NCBI RefSeq assembly: GCF_027019125.1
Contig: NZ_JALUXE010000002.1
Coordinates: forward strand, 310,001-374,000
DNA length: 64,000 bases
Source: Roseovarius sp.
Lineage (GTDB): Bacteria; Pseudomonadota; Alphaproteobacteria; Rhodobacterales; Rhodobacteraceae
Reading direction: 5' to 3'
Shown: in pieces, positions 1 to 8,257 of the stretch
How the letters are laid out: each line of letters begins with the position of its first letter
Position numbering within the stretch: the stretch's first letter is position 1
Notes under the pieces: model-generated
Seen by the model: only the letters and a program-made list of their open reading frames with translations
What the model was told of the DNA's origin: nothing
Databases searched by the model: none
Position numbers and translations under genes: made by a program

Positions 1-233
1 CGCGCAAGGTGCTCTGCTCCGTTACCCGTCCAGACCGGGCGATACGCCTGTTCCTGATAAAAGGCCGCCAGATCACGATCCTCGGCTGCCGCCTCTGCCA
101 CGGCCTGCCGAAAGGCCGCCTCTTGTGCCGCAGCTGGCACAATCCCTGCAAACAGCAAGAAGACACCTGTCAACAGGATCACAAACGGCCTGGAAGCTGC
201 GCGGATACACGATTGGCCAAGTGCCAAGAACAT
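1..233 (-). CDS. L,D-transpeptidase-like cell-wall protein, N-terminal part only
   Basis: Reading leftwards from an ATG at 231-233, a frame stays open to the window edge, so only about 77 residues are visible. They hold a secretion signal (hydrophobic stretch around residues 17-35, then an Ala-rich cleavage region ending PAAAQ) and the start of a mature domain with FYQEQAYRPVW, typical of the N-terminus of YcbB-type L,D-transpeptidases. These periplasmic enzymes make 3-3 peptidoglycan cross-links. The catalytic YkuD domain lies outside the window. A GAGG ribosome site precedes the ATG. It is divergent from a DUF882 murein peptidase, a pairing that fits the call. Family assignment is an inference from a short segment. 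Confidence 0.6.
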   Translation of the reverse strand, partial: MFLALGQSCIRAASRPFVILLTGVFLLFAGIVPAAAQEAAFRQAVAEAAAEDRDLAAFYQEQAYRPVWTGNGAEHLA

Positions 234-558
234 TTTTCTACCTCTAAGTCACGGGATCGCTTTGTGAAACTATAGCCGGGATATCTGTTCGTTCTCAATT
301 TTTTCCTAAGGATTCCCTGTCACATTCACCGACAAGCGCGTGACTGCGGCGAAAATGCAGCGGCGAATGCGCATTCAGGCCACATCGAGGAAATTATGCG
401 CGAAATCTCGCCGAAAGGACTTGAATATTGAACGACACGAAAAATCAGGGCTTGGTCATTGATTCCTGCTGTGCCATACAATTCGCACATCTTGGGGATG
501 ATACGGAATGTTGCGGGACAGCAACAACAGGTAGGCTACGGGACAGGCGATTGAAACA
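234..558. other. Divergent intergenic region
   Basis: About 325 bases between two divergent cell-wall genes hold no convincing gene. The stretch is more AT-rich than its flanks near 280-320 and 420-480. A loose sigma-70-like pair (TTGGTC at 450, CATACA/TACAAT about 17-19 bases on) could drive the rightward gene. No operator or RNA structure stands out. Confidence 0.4.
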
Positions 559-1128
559 ATGACAGAAATCAGTTCAACTGGCATCTCGCGGCGTGGCGTT
601 CTGCTGGCGTTCGCGGCAACGGCCGTGTCAGCGGCTCCCACTTTTTCGAATGCAGCCGGGTTTCTACGTGGCGCGGGCGATATTCGCCGGATCCGTCTGG
701 TTTCGCCGCGCACCGGTGAGCGGCTCGATACGATTTACTGGATTGAGGGCGACTACCTGAAGGAAGCGGTCCGCGAGATTTCGCTCTTCATGCGCGACTG
801 GCGCACCAATCAGGTCCGCGACATCGACATTCGCACCATCGACATCATGGCCGCCAGTCACAATCTTCTTGACGTCTCCGAGCCCTACACGCTCTTGAGC
901 GGCTATCGCAGCCCCCAGACCAACGCCATGTTGCGCAGCCGATCCAGCGGCGTTGCCCGCAATTCCCGGCATATGGTCGGCGAAGCGGCCGACCTGCGCC
1001 TTGGCAGCCGCTCGGTCAGCCAGATTTACCGCGCGGGCGTGGCCTGTGGCGGCGGCGGTGTCGGGCGCTACTCAGGCAGCAATTTCGTGCATATGGATTG
1101 TGGTCCGGTCCGTACGTGGGGCCGTTGA
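559..1128 (+). CDS. DUF882 / M15-type murein peptidase (YcbK/MepK-like)
   Basis: A 189-residue protein with a twin-arginine signal (SRRGVLLAFAA at about residues 10-20). The rest matches the DUF882/peptidase M15A fold: a zinc-site signature HMVGEAADLRL at about 135-145 and a second one FVHMDCGPVRTWG at the C-terminus. The E. coli relative MepK (YcbK) is known to cleave 3-3 cross-links made by L,D-transpeptidases, so the divergent neighbour and this gene plausibly act on opposite sides of the same bond. Export through Tat suggests folding or cofactor loading before secretion. The substrate in this organism is inferred. Confidence 0.85.
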   Translation: MTEISSTGISRRGVLLAFAATAVSAAPTFSNAAGFLRGAGDIRRIRLVSPRTGERLDTIYWIEGDYLKEAVREISLFMRDWRTNQVRDIDIRTIDIMAASHNLLDVSEPYTLLSGYRSPQTNAMLRSRSSGVARNSRHMVGEAADLRLGSRSVSQIYRAGVACGGGGVGRYSGSNFVHMDCGPVRTWGR

Positions 1129-1156
1129 ACCGCAGGCTCTGACATGGCACAAACGA

Positions 1157-1186
1157 AAAACCGGCCCTGAGGCCGGTTTTCTTTTT
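1157..1186. terminator. Bidirectional intrinsic terminator
   Basis: Ten-base perfect stem AAAACCGGCC / GGCCGGTTTT with a CTGA loop. A T-run on each side lets it end both the DUF882 gene and the convergent lipA. Confidence 0.85.
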
Positions 1187-1209
1187 CATGGAACAGACTG
1201 CCATCACCT

Positions 1210-2154
1210 TCAGGCGAATTTCGCGTTCCGCGCTGCCTGCAACCGGGCGAAATCATCCCCGGCATGATAGCTGGACCGCGTGAGAGGTGACGCCGAAACC
1301 ATCAGGAACCCTTTGCCATAGGCTGCCTTTTCATAGGCGGCAAATTCATCCGGATGCACGAAACGGTCAACCGCATGATGCTTGGGCGTTGGCTGCAGAT
1401 ATTGGCCGATAGTCAGGAAATCTATTCCTGCTGCGCGCATGTCGTCCATCACCTGATGCACGGACTGCCGATCCTCGCCAAGCCCCACCATGATCCCCGA
1501 TTTGGTGAACAGCGTGGGATCCAGTTCCTTGACCCGCTGCAAGAGACGCAGGGAATGGAAATACCGCGCACCGGGGCGCACGGTCGGATAGAGCCCTGGC
1601 ACGGTTTCGAGATTGTGATTGAACACATCCGGCTTGGCGGCCACCACGGTTTCCAGCGCGCCCTCATCGCAATGCAGGAAATCGGGCGTCAGAATCTCGA
1701 TCGTCGTCCCGGGTGCGCGGTGCCGGATCGCACGAATGGTCTGGGCAAAGTGCTCGGCCCCGCCATCCGCAAGGTCGTCACGGTCAACGCTGGTCACGAC
1801 CACATGTTTCAGTCCCAGTTTCGACACGGCATCGGCCACGCGCCCCGGTTCGAACGCGTCGAGCGTTTGCGGCTTGCCGGTCGCCACATTGCAAAAGGTG
1901 CAGCCCCGCGTGCAAATCTCGCCCATGATCATCATGGTGGCATGCCCCTGGCTCCAACATTCGCCAGCGTTGGGACAGCCTGCCTCCTCACAGACCGTCA
2001 CCAGCTTGTGCTCGCGCATGATCCGGTGCGTTTCGAAATAGGCTTTGCTGGTCGGCGCCTTCACCCTTATCCAGTCCGGCTTGCGCGGCTGGGCGTTATC
2101 GGGGCGATGCGCCTTTTCAGGATGGCGTTGGTCCGGAAGTTTGAGATCGCGCAC
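1210..2154 (-). CDS. lipA: Lipoyl synthase
   Basis: A 314-residue radical SAM enzyme that inserts two sulfurs into octanoyl groups on lipoyl-dependent enzymes. Both cluster signatures are present: the auxiliary cluster Cys55-x4-Cys60-x5-Cys66 ([12 protein letters not shown]) and the radical SAM Cys81-x3-Cys85-x2-Cys88 (CTRGCTFC). The C-terminal RSSYH, whose serine ligates the auxiliary cluster, is at about 293-297. The start is a GTG with GGGGA upstream, giving the MRDLK start common in relatives. lipB is not adjacent. The gene ends at a shared terminator. Confidence 0.97.
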   Translation of the reverse strand: MRDLKLPDQRHPEKAHRPDNAQPRKPDWIRVKAPTSKAYFETHRIMREHKLVTVCEEAGCPNAGECWSQGHATMMIMGEICTRGCTFCNVATGKPQTLDAFEPGRVADAVSKLGLKHVVVTSVDRDDLADGGAEHFAQTIRAIRHRAPGTTIEILTPDFLHCDEGALETVVAAKPDVFNHNLETVPGLYPTVRPGARYFHSLRLLQRVKELDPTLFTKSGIMVGLGEDRQSVHQVMDDMRAAGIDFLTIGQYLQPTPKHHAVDRFVHPDEFAAYEKAAYGKGFLMVSASPLTRSSYHAGDDFARLQAARNAKFA

Positions 2155-2276
2155 GAATTTTTCCCCGCGAATGAATTGGTAAGGCTTCGCTAGTATAAGT
2201 CATAGCGATGGAGAGTGCCAGTCACGCAGCGTTACATCCCGACGTCTGCGCCATGGGTAAAGAGTATCCATCGCGC

Positions 2277-3275
2277 TTAGTGAGTGTCCCTGTAAATGTC
2301 GGCCTGCGTCGCTTGCGGCGCAGGTCGCGTTACGGTGGCGGCGTTCGGTACATCTGTCCGCGCAAGAGCAATAAGCGCGTCCCCAACCGTTTCCAGAACC
2401 TCGGCCAGTTTCTCGAACCAGACCTCGTCGTGCGTGCTCTGACGGCGCACCAGCACGATCTGGCGGGCGGGTTCTGGCGGGTCGAACCGGCGCAGATGGA
2501 TGCCCGGCGCGGCCTGCACTTCGGTTGCCGCCGCAATCTCGGGCATGAGCGTCAGGCCAAATCCCGCCGCCACCAGCCGTGACAACGTGCCGAGGGATGA
2601 GGCCCCCATGTCGATCTGCGCATGGCCCCGGCCCCGACCGCAGACCTCCAGCGCCTGATCGGTCAGACAGTGCCCCTCTTCCAGCAACAGCAGCGGGCTA
2701 TGGACGAGCGAGGTGGGGCGCAACGCCTCGGCACCCTGCCCGAGTGCCGACAACCGGACCGAGGTGCCCGCCAACAAGAACCGATCTTCGAACAACAACC
2801 GCTCGCGCAGCCCCTCGGCCCCGACCGGCCGCGCCAGAATCGCGGCGTCAAGCTGCCCGCTCTGGATATCCGCGATCAACTGGTCGGTCTTGGCCTCGCG
2901 CACCTGCACATCGAGCGAGATGTCGCGGCTGCGCAGCGCCTCGAGCACGCCGGGCAGGATATAGGGCGCGATGGTCGGGATAATGCCCAAAGACAGCCGC
3001 CCAGCCAGCCCGCCTTGCCAGCGCGCTGCCTCGGTCAACGCCTGCATCTCGTCCAGAACGCGCTGCGCATGGGCCAGTATAAGACGGCCAAACGGGGTCA
3101 ACACGACATCGCGCGCGCGGCGTTCCACCAGTTTTTGACCAAGCGTTGTTTCCAACTCCTTGATCTGAACCGATAGCGCCGGCTGCGAAATATTGACCAC
3201 CTCTGCCGCGCGCCCGAAATTGCGTTGTTCGGCAAGCGCCTTGAAATAGCCAAGCTGTCGCAGAGTGATGTTCAT
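2277..3275 (-). CDS. oxyR: Hydrogen-peroxide sensor, LysR family (OxyR)
   Basis: A 332-residue LysR regulator with an N-terminal winged helix (residues 1-60, ISQPALSVQIKELE recognition helix). The effector domain carries LLLEEGHCLTDQALEVCG with Cys203 and Cys212. The spacing and surrounding sequence match the redox-active pair Cys199/Cys208 of E. coli OxyR, which form a disulfide on peroxide exposure. No katG or ahpC lies beside it, so its targets are elsewhere. It lies 82 bases downstream of the DUF6456 gene on the same strand. The C-terminal tail of about 30 residues looks disordered. Confidence 0.9.
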   Translation of the reverse strand: MNITLRQLGYFKALAEQRNFGRAAEVVNISQPALSVQIKELETTLGQKLVERRARDVVLTPFGRLILAHAQRVLDEMQALTEAARWQGGLAGRLSLGIIPTIAPYILPGVLEALRSRDISLDVQVREAKTDQLIADIQSGQLDAAILARPVGAEGLRERLLFEDRFLLAGTSVRLSALGQGAEALRPTSLVHSPLLLLEEGHCLTDQALEVCGRGRGHAQIDMGASSLGTLSRLVAAGFGLTLMPEIAAATEVQAAPGIHLRRFDPPEPARQIVLVRRQSTHDEVWFEKLAEVLETVGDALIALARTDVPNAATVTRPAPQATQADIYRDTH

Positions 3276-3357
3276 ATCTTCAGCTTATGGCTAACCAACC
3301 CAAGGACAACCCTGAATTATCGCATGACAGGTTTGCAGCCAGCGCGCTCATTCGCCG

Positions 3358-4476
3358 TCAGCCGATCAAGCCGCCCGCGTCGCCCAGCCTCTCGTAATGT
3401 TGCTTGAGCCGTTGCAGCGCGATACGCAACACGATCTTGCCTGACCGCGCAGACCACCCCATTTTCTTTTCGGCGCGCTCCAGCCCTTCCATGTAGCAAC
3501 AGCAGCGTAGCACCACATCCCCCAACCCCGGCCCCAACTCACGCAACGCCTCCAGAACGCGTAGGCGGGCCGCCTCGGCATCATATCCCCGCGAGACGGA
3601 GGGGCTGGCTTGGTCGTCGACATGGCTCAGGAAATGATCCCAGTTCTGCGTGACCCGCGGCGCCATATGGGCCAGTTCGAAATCCTCTCTCAGCCGTTCG
3701 CCCGCGCGTACAAGGTCCGACGTCAAGAACCGGCTACCGTCCTTGTCGCGTCGTCGGGCCAGTGCCACGAGCGGCGAGTCGACCATCCCATAACGCGCGC
3801 GCCGCCCGCTTGCCCCCGAGGCGGGGCGCGCCACCGCGCGGCCCGACGCCATCACCGGCCCGTCGCCGAACCCGCTTGCCTGATTTTCCGCCTCTGCCAG
3901 CATCAGGCTCAGCGCGTTGCGGCCCGTTGCGGTGATATGGTAGCGCGCGATGCGCCCCGGCGCGTCACAGGCCACCCAACCTTTGAGCGCCATTGCCTCG
4001 GCCACTTGGCGCTCGACCACGGCCGTGCGCAGGGTCTGACCGATGCCAGTGTCACGCACCACCACGGCCTTGTCCATATCGGCAGAGACAGCCAACAGAG
4101 CGCCCGCCTCACACAGGCGGCGCAAGACGCGCTGCGCCTCAGATTTCAACCGGAGTTCAGTCAACTCAAGCGCCTGATCTTTTTGCGAGATGGTCTGGGA
4201 TGTCATCGGGGCCTCCTTGGCAGGAGAACCGGGCATCTTGTCATGGCTGACCCTCTGGCCAAGCCGCCGCAGCGCCTCATCCACCAAGAGATCATCGCGG
4301 CGGGTCTCATAGGCGCGGATCTGGCGCATCACGGTCGAGGCATGCCGCCCCGCGTGCCGCGCCAATGCCCGGATCGGCGTGCCGGATTCGGTATGGGCCA
4401 GATAGTGCAGCGCCGCTTCCGGCACCCAGGACGGCACGTCATGCAAAATGGTTCTGAATGCATACCCCTCGTGCAC
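3358..4476 (-). CDS. DUF6456 helix-turn-helix DNA-binding protein
   Basis: About 372 residues with two apparent DNA-binding segments. The N-terminal one resembles a helix-turn-helix (GTPIRALARHAGRHASTVMR). The C-terminal DUF6456-type region (about 280-372) is rich in Arg and Leu and ends in a sigma-region-4-like helical pair. Start choice: the frame is open to a GTG at 4548, but that codon lies in a DnaA-box-like sequence with no ribosome site. The GTG at 4476 has GGGGGA six bases upstream and sits just ahead of the conserved part. This is a Rhodobacteraceae-type gene, usually beside DUF6477 as here. The regulated genes are unknown. Confidence 0.7.
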   Translation of the reverse strand: MHEGYAFRTILHDVPSWVPEAALHYLAHTESGTPIRALARHAGRHASTVMRQIRAYETRRDDLLVDEALRRLGQRVSHDKMPGSPAKEAPMTSQTISQKDQALELTELRLKSEAQRVLRRLCEAGALLAVSADMDKAVVVRDTGIGQTLRTAVVERQVAEAMALKGWVACDAPGRIARYHITATGRNALSLMLAEAENQASGFGDGPVMASGRAVARPASGASGRRARYGMVDSPLVALARRRDKDGSRFLTSDLVRAGERLREDFELAHMAPRVTQNWDHFLSHVDDQASPSVSRGYDAEAARLRVLEALRELGPGLGDVVLRCCCYMEGLERAEKKMGWSARSGKIVLRIALQRLKQHYERLGDAGGLIG

Positions 4477-4528
4477 CGCCCGTCCCCCAGATTTTCGGCC
4501 ATCCGGCACCAGATCGCAACCTGGCAAC

Positions 4529-4549
4529 TTACCCACAGAGTTATCCACA
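4529..4549. promoter_or_regulatory. Pair of DnaA-box-like sites
   Basis: TTACCCACA (4529-4537) and TTATCCACA (4541-4549) lie in the same orientation 12 bases apart. The second matches the DnaA consensus TTATNCACA exactly; the first has one change. An AT-rich stretch follows (4550-4650). If the DUF6456 gene starts at 4476, these sites are in its upstream region. Confidence 0.5.
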
Positions 4550-4714
4550 ACTTAAGAGTGCAAAGATTACCGGTTCGTTAATTGTTTCCAGAAATGCAAC
4601 CTTCATTGACAAATCGTAAACAAATCCAAAGCCCTGCGCGCGCCGCAGCACCCCAAAACGCAACAGCCATCCAACCTGTGCGACGAAGCATATGCACGAT
4701 CACAGGAGCCTCTC

Positions 4715-5014
4715 ATGCATGATATTCTCGGAACCCTCCGGGCGCTGCGCCGCCCCCCGCTGCTGATCCGCGCCGCGCGCATCGGTCTGCAAGACTATCG
4801 CCGCGAGGTGCATTTGCGGCGCTTGCTCCGCGATGGCCCCCTCCCTCAGAGCGCCACGGCGCTGATCCGCCTGCTGGAGACCGAAGCCGCTCTGGATGAG
4901 GAACGCCGCCTTGACAATTCGGCCTATTCTCCCGCGCGCCACGTTGAGGTGCTGATCGCAATGATGGGCGAGGCACGGGATATTGCAATCGCCCCGTCCC
5001 TGATCGAGACCTGA
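4715..5014 (+). CDS. DUF6477 family small protein
   Basis: A 99-residue, mostly helical, Arg/Leu-rich protein (MHDILGTLRALRRPPLLIRAA start) with no signal or membrane segment. It matches the DUF6477 family that sits divergently next to DUF6456 genes in Rhodobacteraceae, as here, which suggests a shared role, perhaps regulatory. A perfect TTGACA lies near 4606, but no good -10 follows it. An AGGAG ribosome site precedes the ATG. It ends at a strong terminator. Function is unknown. Confidence 0.7.
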   Translation: MHDILGTLRALRRPPLLIRAARIGLQDYRREVHLRRLLRDGPLPQSATALIRLLETEAALDEERRLDNSAYSPARHVEVLIAMMGEARDIAIAPSLIET

Positions 5015-5020
5015 CAAAAA

Positions 5021-5055
5021 AGCGCGCCGCAAACGGGTGCGGCGCGCTCTTTTTT
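5021..5055. terminator. Bidirectional intrinsic terminator
   Basis: Ten-base perfect stem AGCGCGCCGC / GCGGCGCGCT with an 8-base loop, preceded by an A-run and followed by a T-run. It serves the DUF6477 gene and the convergent methyltransferase gene. Confidence 0.9.
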
Positions 5056-5074
5056 ACATCAGGTCTTGGGTCTT

Positions 5075-6622
5075 TTAGCTGAATGCATCCGGCATTTCGG
5101 CCTTGCGCTTGGCGACATAGGCCGCAAGCGCTTCGGCAATCGCCGGATCAAGCGGCGGCTGCTGATAATCCGCCAAGAGCTTGTGAACCCGGGCATTGGC
5201 CAGAACCATCGTGTCGCGCTCGCCCTCATCCGCCCAGGTCTCGAACGGCTTGTAATCCAGCAAGTCAGACCGCCAGAAGGCGGATTTGAAATTCGCCTGC
5301 GTATGCGCGCAGCCGAGATAATGCCCGCCCGGTCCGACCTCGCGGATGGCATCCATCGCCTGTGCCTCTTCATCAACCTGCACGCCGCGCGCCAGATGGT
5401 GAAGCGTGCCCAACTGATCGGCATCCATCACGAATTTCTCGAACGAGGACACCAGCCCCCCCTCCAGCCAACCGCAGGAATGCAGCATGAAGTTGACGCC
5501 TGACAACAGGCCCACGTTGAGGCTGTTGGCCGTCTCATAGGCGGCTTGCGCATCCGGCAGTTTCGAGCCGTTGAACGACCCCGAGGACCGGAACGGCAGC
5601 CCCAGACGCCGCGCCAATTGACCCGCACCATAGGTGATATGTGCGGCCTCCGGCGTGCCGAATGTCGGCGCACCCGAATTCATGTCGATCGAGGTCACAA
5701 AAGCGCCAAAGATCATCGGCGCGCCGGGGCGCACAAGCTGGCTATAGGCAATGCCCGCCAGAACCTCGGCCAGAACCTGCGTCAGCGTGCCCGCCACCGA
5801 AACCGGTGCCATGGCCCCGCCCACGATAAAGGGCGACAGGATGCAGGCCTGATTGTTGGCAGCATAGATTTCCAGCGACCCCATCATGACATCGTCAAAC
5901 GTCATCGGCGAGTTCACGTTGATGAGCGACGTCATGACAGTGTTGTTCTGCACGAACTCCTCTCCAAAGAGGATGTTGCACATATCGACGCTGTCTTGCG
6001 CGCGGCTAGGCTCTGTCACCGATCCCATAAAGGGCTTGTCCGACAGGGTCATATGCGCCAGCAGCATATCAAGATGGCGTTTATTCACCGGAATATCGGT
6101 GGGTTCACACACCGTGCCGCCAGAATGGTGCAACCATTTCGACATATAGCCCAGCTTCACGAACTTGCGAAAATCCTCCATCGTTGCATAGCGGCGGCCG
6201 CCTTCCATGTCGCGCACGAAGGGCGGACCATAGACCGGTGCCAGAACCAGCGACTTGCCACCGATTTCCACCGTGCGCTCGGGGTTGCGCGCATGCTGGA
6301 TAATCCGCGACGGGGCGGTCGCGCAGAGTTGCCGCGCCAGACCGCGCGGAATACGCACGCGCTCGCCCTGCACATCGGCACCCGCTGCGCGCCAACGCTC
6401 CAGCGCCGCCGGGTTCTGCACAAAGTTCACGCCAACCTCTGCCAGCACCGTTTCGGCATTGGCTTCGATGATCTCTAGCGCCTCTTCGGTCAGGACCTCG
6501 AAATTGGGAATGTTGCGCTCGATATAGCGCGCGGTCTCGATGCTGACGGCGGTGCGTTCGGCGCGGCGCGCGGCCCCGCCGCCGCCCCGGGACCGTCTGC
6601 TGCTCAGTGCTGCTTCTGACAT
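5075..6622 (-). CDS. Trimethylamine methyltransferase (MttB/COG5598) family, non-pyrrolysine
   Basis: A 515-residue protein of the MttB superfamily. After an Arg/Gly-rich N-terminal tail of about 22 residues comes the usual start (RNIPNFEVLTEEALEIIEANAETVLAEVGV), then a full TIM-barrel-length domain with GTPEAAHITYGAGQLARRLGLP and SCGWLEGGL. The frame is uninterrupted, with no in-frame amber codon, so it is a non-pyrrolysine homologue. Characterised relatives such as MtgB demethylate glycine betaine or other quaternary amines onto a corrinoid protein. No corrinoid protein or reductive activator is adjacent, so the substrate is unknown. GAAGGGTG precedes the ATG. Confidence 0.85.
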   Translation of the reverse strand: MSEAALSSRRSRGGGGAARRAERTAVSIETARYIERNIPNFEVLTEEALEIIEANAETVLAEVGVNFVQNPAALERWRAAGADVQGERVRIPRGLARQLCATAPSRIIQHARNPERTVEIGGKSLVLAPVYGPPFVRDMEGGRRYATMEDFRKFVKLGYMSKWLHHSGGTVCEPTDIPVNKRHLDMLLAHMTLSDKPFMGSVTEPSRAQDSVDMCNILFGEEFVQNNTVMTSLINVNSPMTFDDVMMGSLEIYAANNQACILSPFIVGGAMAPVSVAGTLTQVLAEVLAGIAYSQLVRPGAPMIFGAFVTSIDMNSGAPTFGTPEAAHITYGAGQLARRLGLPFRSSGSFNGSKLPDAQAAYETANSLNVGLLSGVNFMLHSCGWLEGGLVSSFEKFVMDADQLGTLHHLARGVQVDEEAQAMDAIREVGPGGHYLGCAHTQANFKSAFWRSDLLDYKPFETWADEGERDTMVLANARVHKLLADYQQPPLDPAIAEALAAYVAKRKAEMPDAFS

Positions 6623-6942
6623 GGATGCACCCTTCGTGTGTGGTCAATTGCAATAGCCAAGGCTCCCGCCTCAGGGCAGGTCTACTGTGGTCATACCTGT
6701 TTGCCCGCCGCCTTCAGGCGAAGATTCCGGCGATTGCGGGGAAAAAGCGACACGCGTCGCAGATCAATTCCCCCCAGAACGCGATTGATTTCGACACACA
6801 GAAAAGTGAATGTCAGAATATATTCACAAACCCTAATGGTTTAGCCTGAGCCTGATCTTTTCAGCACCAACACTTCTGGTCTGGAAAAGCGCGGGACAAA
6901 CTGACAGATGCGGTTAAACTGCACTGCATCGCGAGGGATTGT
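6623..6942. other. Divergent intergenic region with a candidate operator
   Basis: About 320 bases between the MttB-like gene and a FadL-type porin gene, with no credible gene. It holds an inverted repeat GTGAAT(6806-6811)-N10-ATTCAC(6822-6827) in an AT-rich stretch. It also holds an imperfect hairpin near 6857-6899 (CTTTTCAG against CTGGAAAAG). Either could regulate the rightward porin gene. Confidence 0.35.
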
Positions 6943-8205
6943 ATGATGAAAATACGTTTCGGCCATTTGGCCAAGGTGTGTGCCCTGATCAGTGCAGCAA
7001 TGCTAGCCAGCCCCGCAACAGCCACCAACGGCTATTTCGCCAATGGATATGGCGGCCAGTCCAAGGGCATGGCCGGTGCGGGCGTCGCGGTGCCCACGGG
7101 CGTTCTTGGCATGGCGCAAAATCCGGCGACGGGCGTCAAAGTGGGCAATCAGGCCGGCTTTTGCCTGACCACGTTTTCACCCAACCGCGATGTGGAAATC
7201 GCGCCGGGTGGCCCGCTGACCCCCGGCACTCACAAGAGCCAGAATGACGTCTTCTTCATTCCCTGCGGCGGCGCCAACTGGAAGCTCGATGACCGCTCAT
7301 CGCTTGGTGCCTTCGTCTTTGCCAATGGCGGCATGAACACTGAATACGACACGAATTTTCTTGCCGGTCTCGGCGCAGGCTCCGCACCGCTTGGGGTCAA
7401 TCTCGAACAGGCGTTCATCACCCTGAACTACGCCCGCAAGGTGAATGACCGCCTGTCCCTCGGAATTGCGCCCATTCTCGCGGTCCAACGGTTCAAGGCG
7501 CAGGGCTTGCAGGCTTTTTCGGGCCTCTCGGTCAGCCCCGGCGATGTGACCAATCGCGGTCACGACTGGTCCACCGGCTTTGGCGTGAACCTTGGCCTTC
7601 TCTACGAGGCCAGTCCAGAGTGGACCATCGGCGCGGCCTACCGCAATGAAATCCAGATGTCCAAGTTCAGCCGCTACAAGGGCCTTTTTGCCGAGGGCGA
7701 ATTCGACGTGCCCGCCATGTTGACCCTTGGCGCGGCCTATACCCCCGCCTCTGCGCCACAATGGACGATCACGGGCGAATATCAGCGCATTTTCTATGGC
7801 AATGTAAAATCCATCGCCAACCCGAGCGCACCTCCGAATGGCCCGCTTGGCGCGCCGAACGGTGTAGGCTTTGGCTGGCAGGATATTGATGTCTGGCGTC
7901 TCGCGGCCATCTGGCGGACATCGGACAAGCTCACGCTGCGCACCGGTGTCAGCTATTCGACCGAGTTCATCAAGAACGATGGCGACGTGGTGATCAACAC
8001 CATCGCGCCCGGCACGCCGCAATGGCATCTCTCTGCGGGCGGCAGCTACAAGATCGACGATCATTGGTCTTTCACGTTCTCCTACACCCATGCGTTTTCC
8101 AACAGCTTCTCTGGGGCGAATCCCGCGCTGACGGGCGTCGCGCAGCCGGTGAAAATACGCATGCACCAGCACGAGATTGCTACAGGCCTCAGCTATCGCT
8201 GGTAA
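6943..8205 (+). CDS. FadL/OmpP1-family outer-membrane channel (first copy)
   Basis: A 420-residue beta-barrel protein. A signal peptide (about residues 1-27, ending SPATA) is followed by the N-terminal plug-like start [22 protein letters not shown], which is typical of OmpP1/FadL transporters. Repeated amphipathic strands follow, and the last residue is an aromatic (YRW), as expected for an outer-membrane barrel. Two cysteines (GFC, IPCGG) in the first extracellular region may pair. Family members let long-chain fatty acids or other hydrophobic compounds through the outer membrane. A second family member lies at 11.1 kb. Confidence 0.9.
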   Translation: MMKIRFGHLAKVCALISAAMLASPATATNGYFANGYGGQSKGMAGAGVAVPTGVLGMAQNPATGVKVGNQAGFCLTTFSPNRDVEIAPGGPLTPGTHKSQNDVFFIPCGGANWKLDDRSSLGAFVFANGGMNTEYDTNFLAGLGAGSAPLGVNLEQAFITLNYARKVNDRLSLGIAPILAVQRFKAQGLQAFSGLSVSPGDVTNRGHDWSTGFGVNLGLLYEASPEWTIGAAYRNEIQMSKFSRYKGLFAEGEFDVPAMLTLGAAYTPASAPQWTITGEYQRIFYGNVKSIANPSAPPNGPLGAPNGVGFGWQDIDVWRLAAIWRTSDKLTLRTGVSYSTEFIKNDGDVVINTIAPGTPQWHLSAGGSYKIDDHWSFTFSYTHAFSNSFSGANPALTGVAQPVKIRMHQHEIATGLSYRW

Positions 8206-8257
8206 GGCGCGCTGCTTTCGCTTGCACAGGCGCGGGACGCCAATTACTAGGCAGGAC

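Noticed and set aside
9-275. 88-residue plus-strand frame at the left edge
   Set aside because: The minus strand holds a convincing signal peptide and L,D-transpeptidase-like start over the same bases.
4529-4650. Chromosomal replication origin
   Set aside because: Only two DnaA-box-like sites, and none of the usual neighbours (hemE, dnaA, parAB) are near.
6607-6849. 80-residue plus-strand frame in the MttB/FadL gap
   Set aside because: No ribosome site, unlikely composition, and it overlaps the methyltransferase start.
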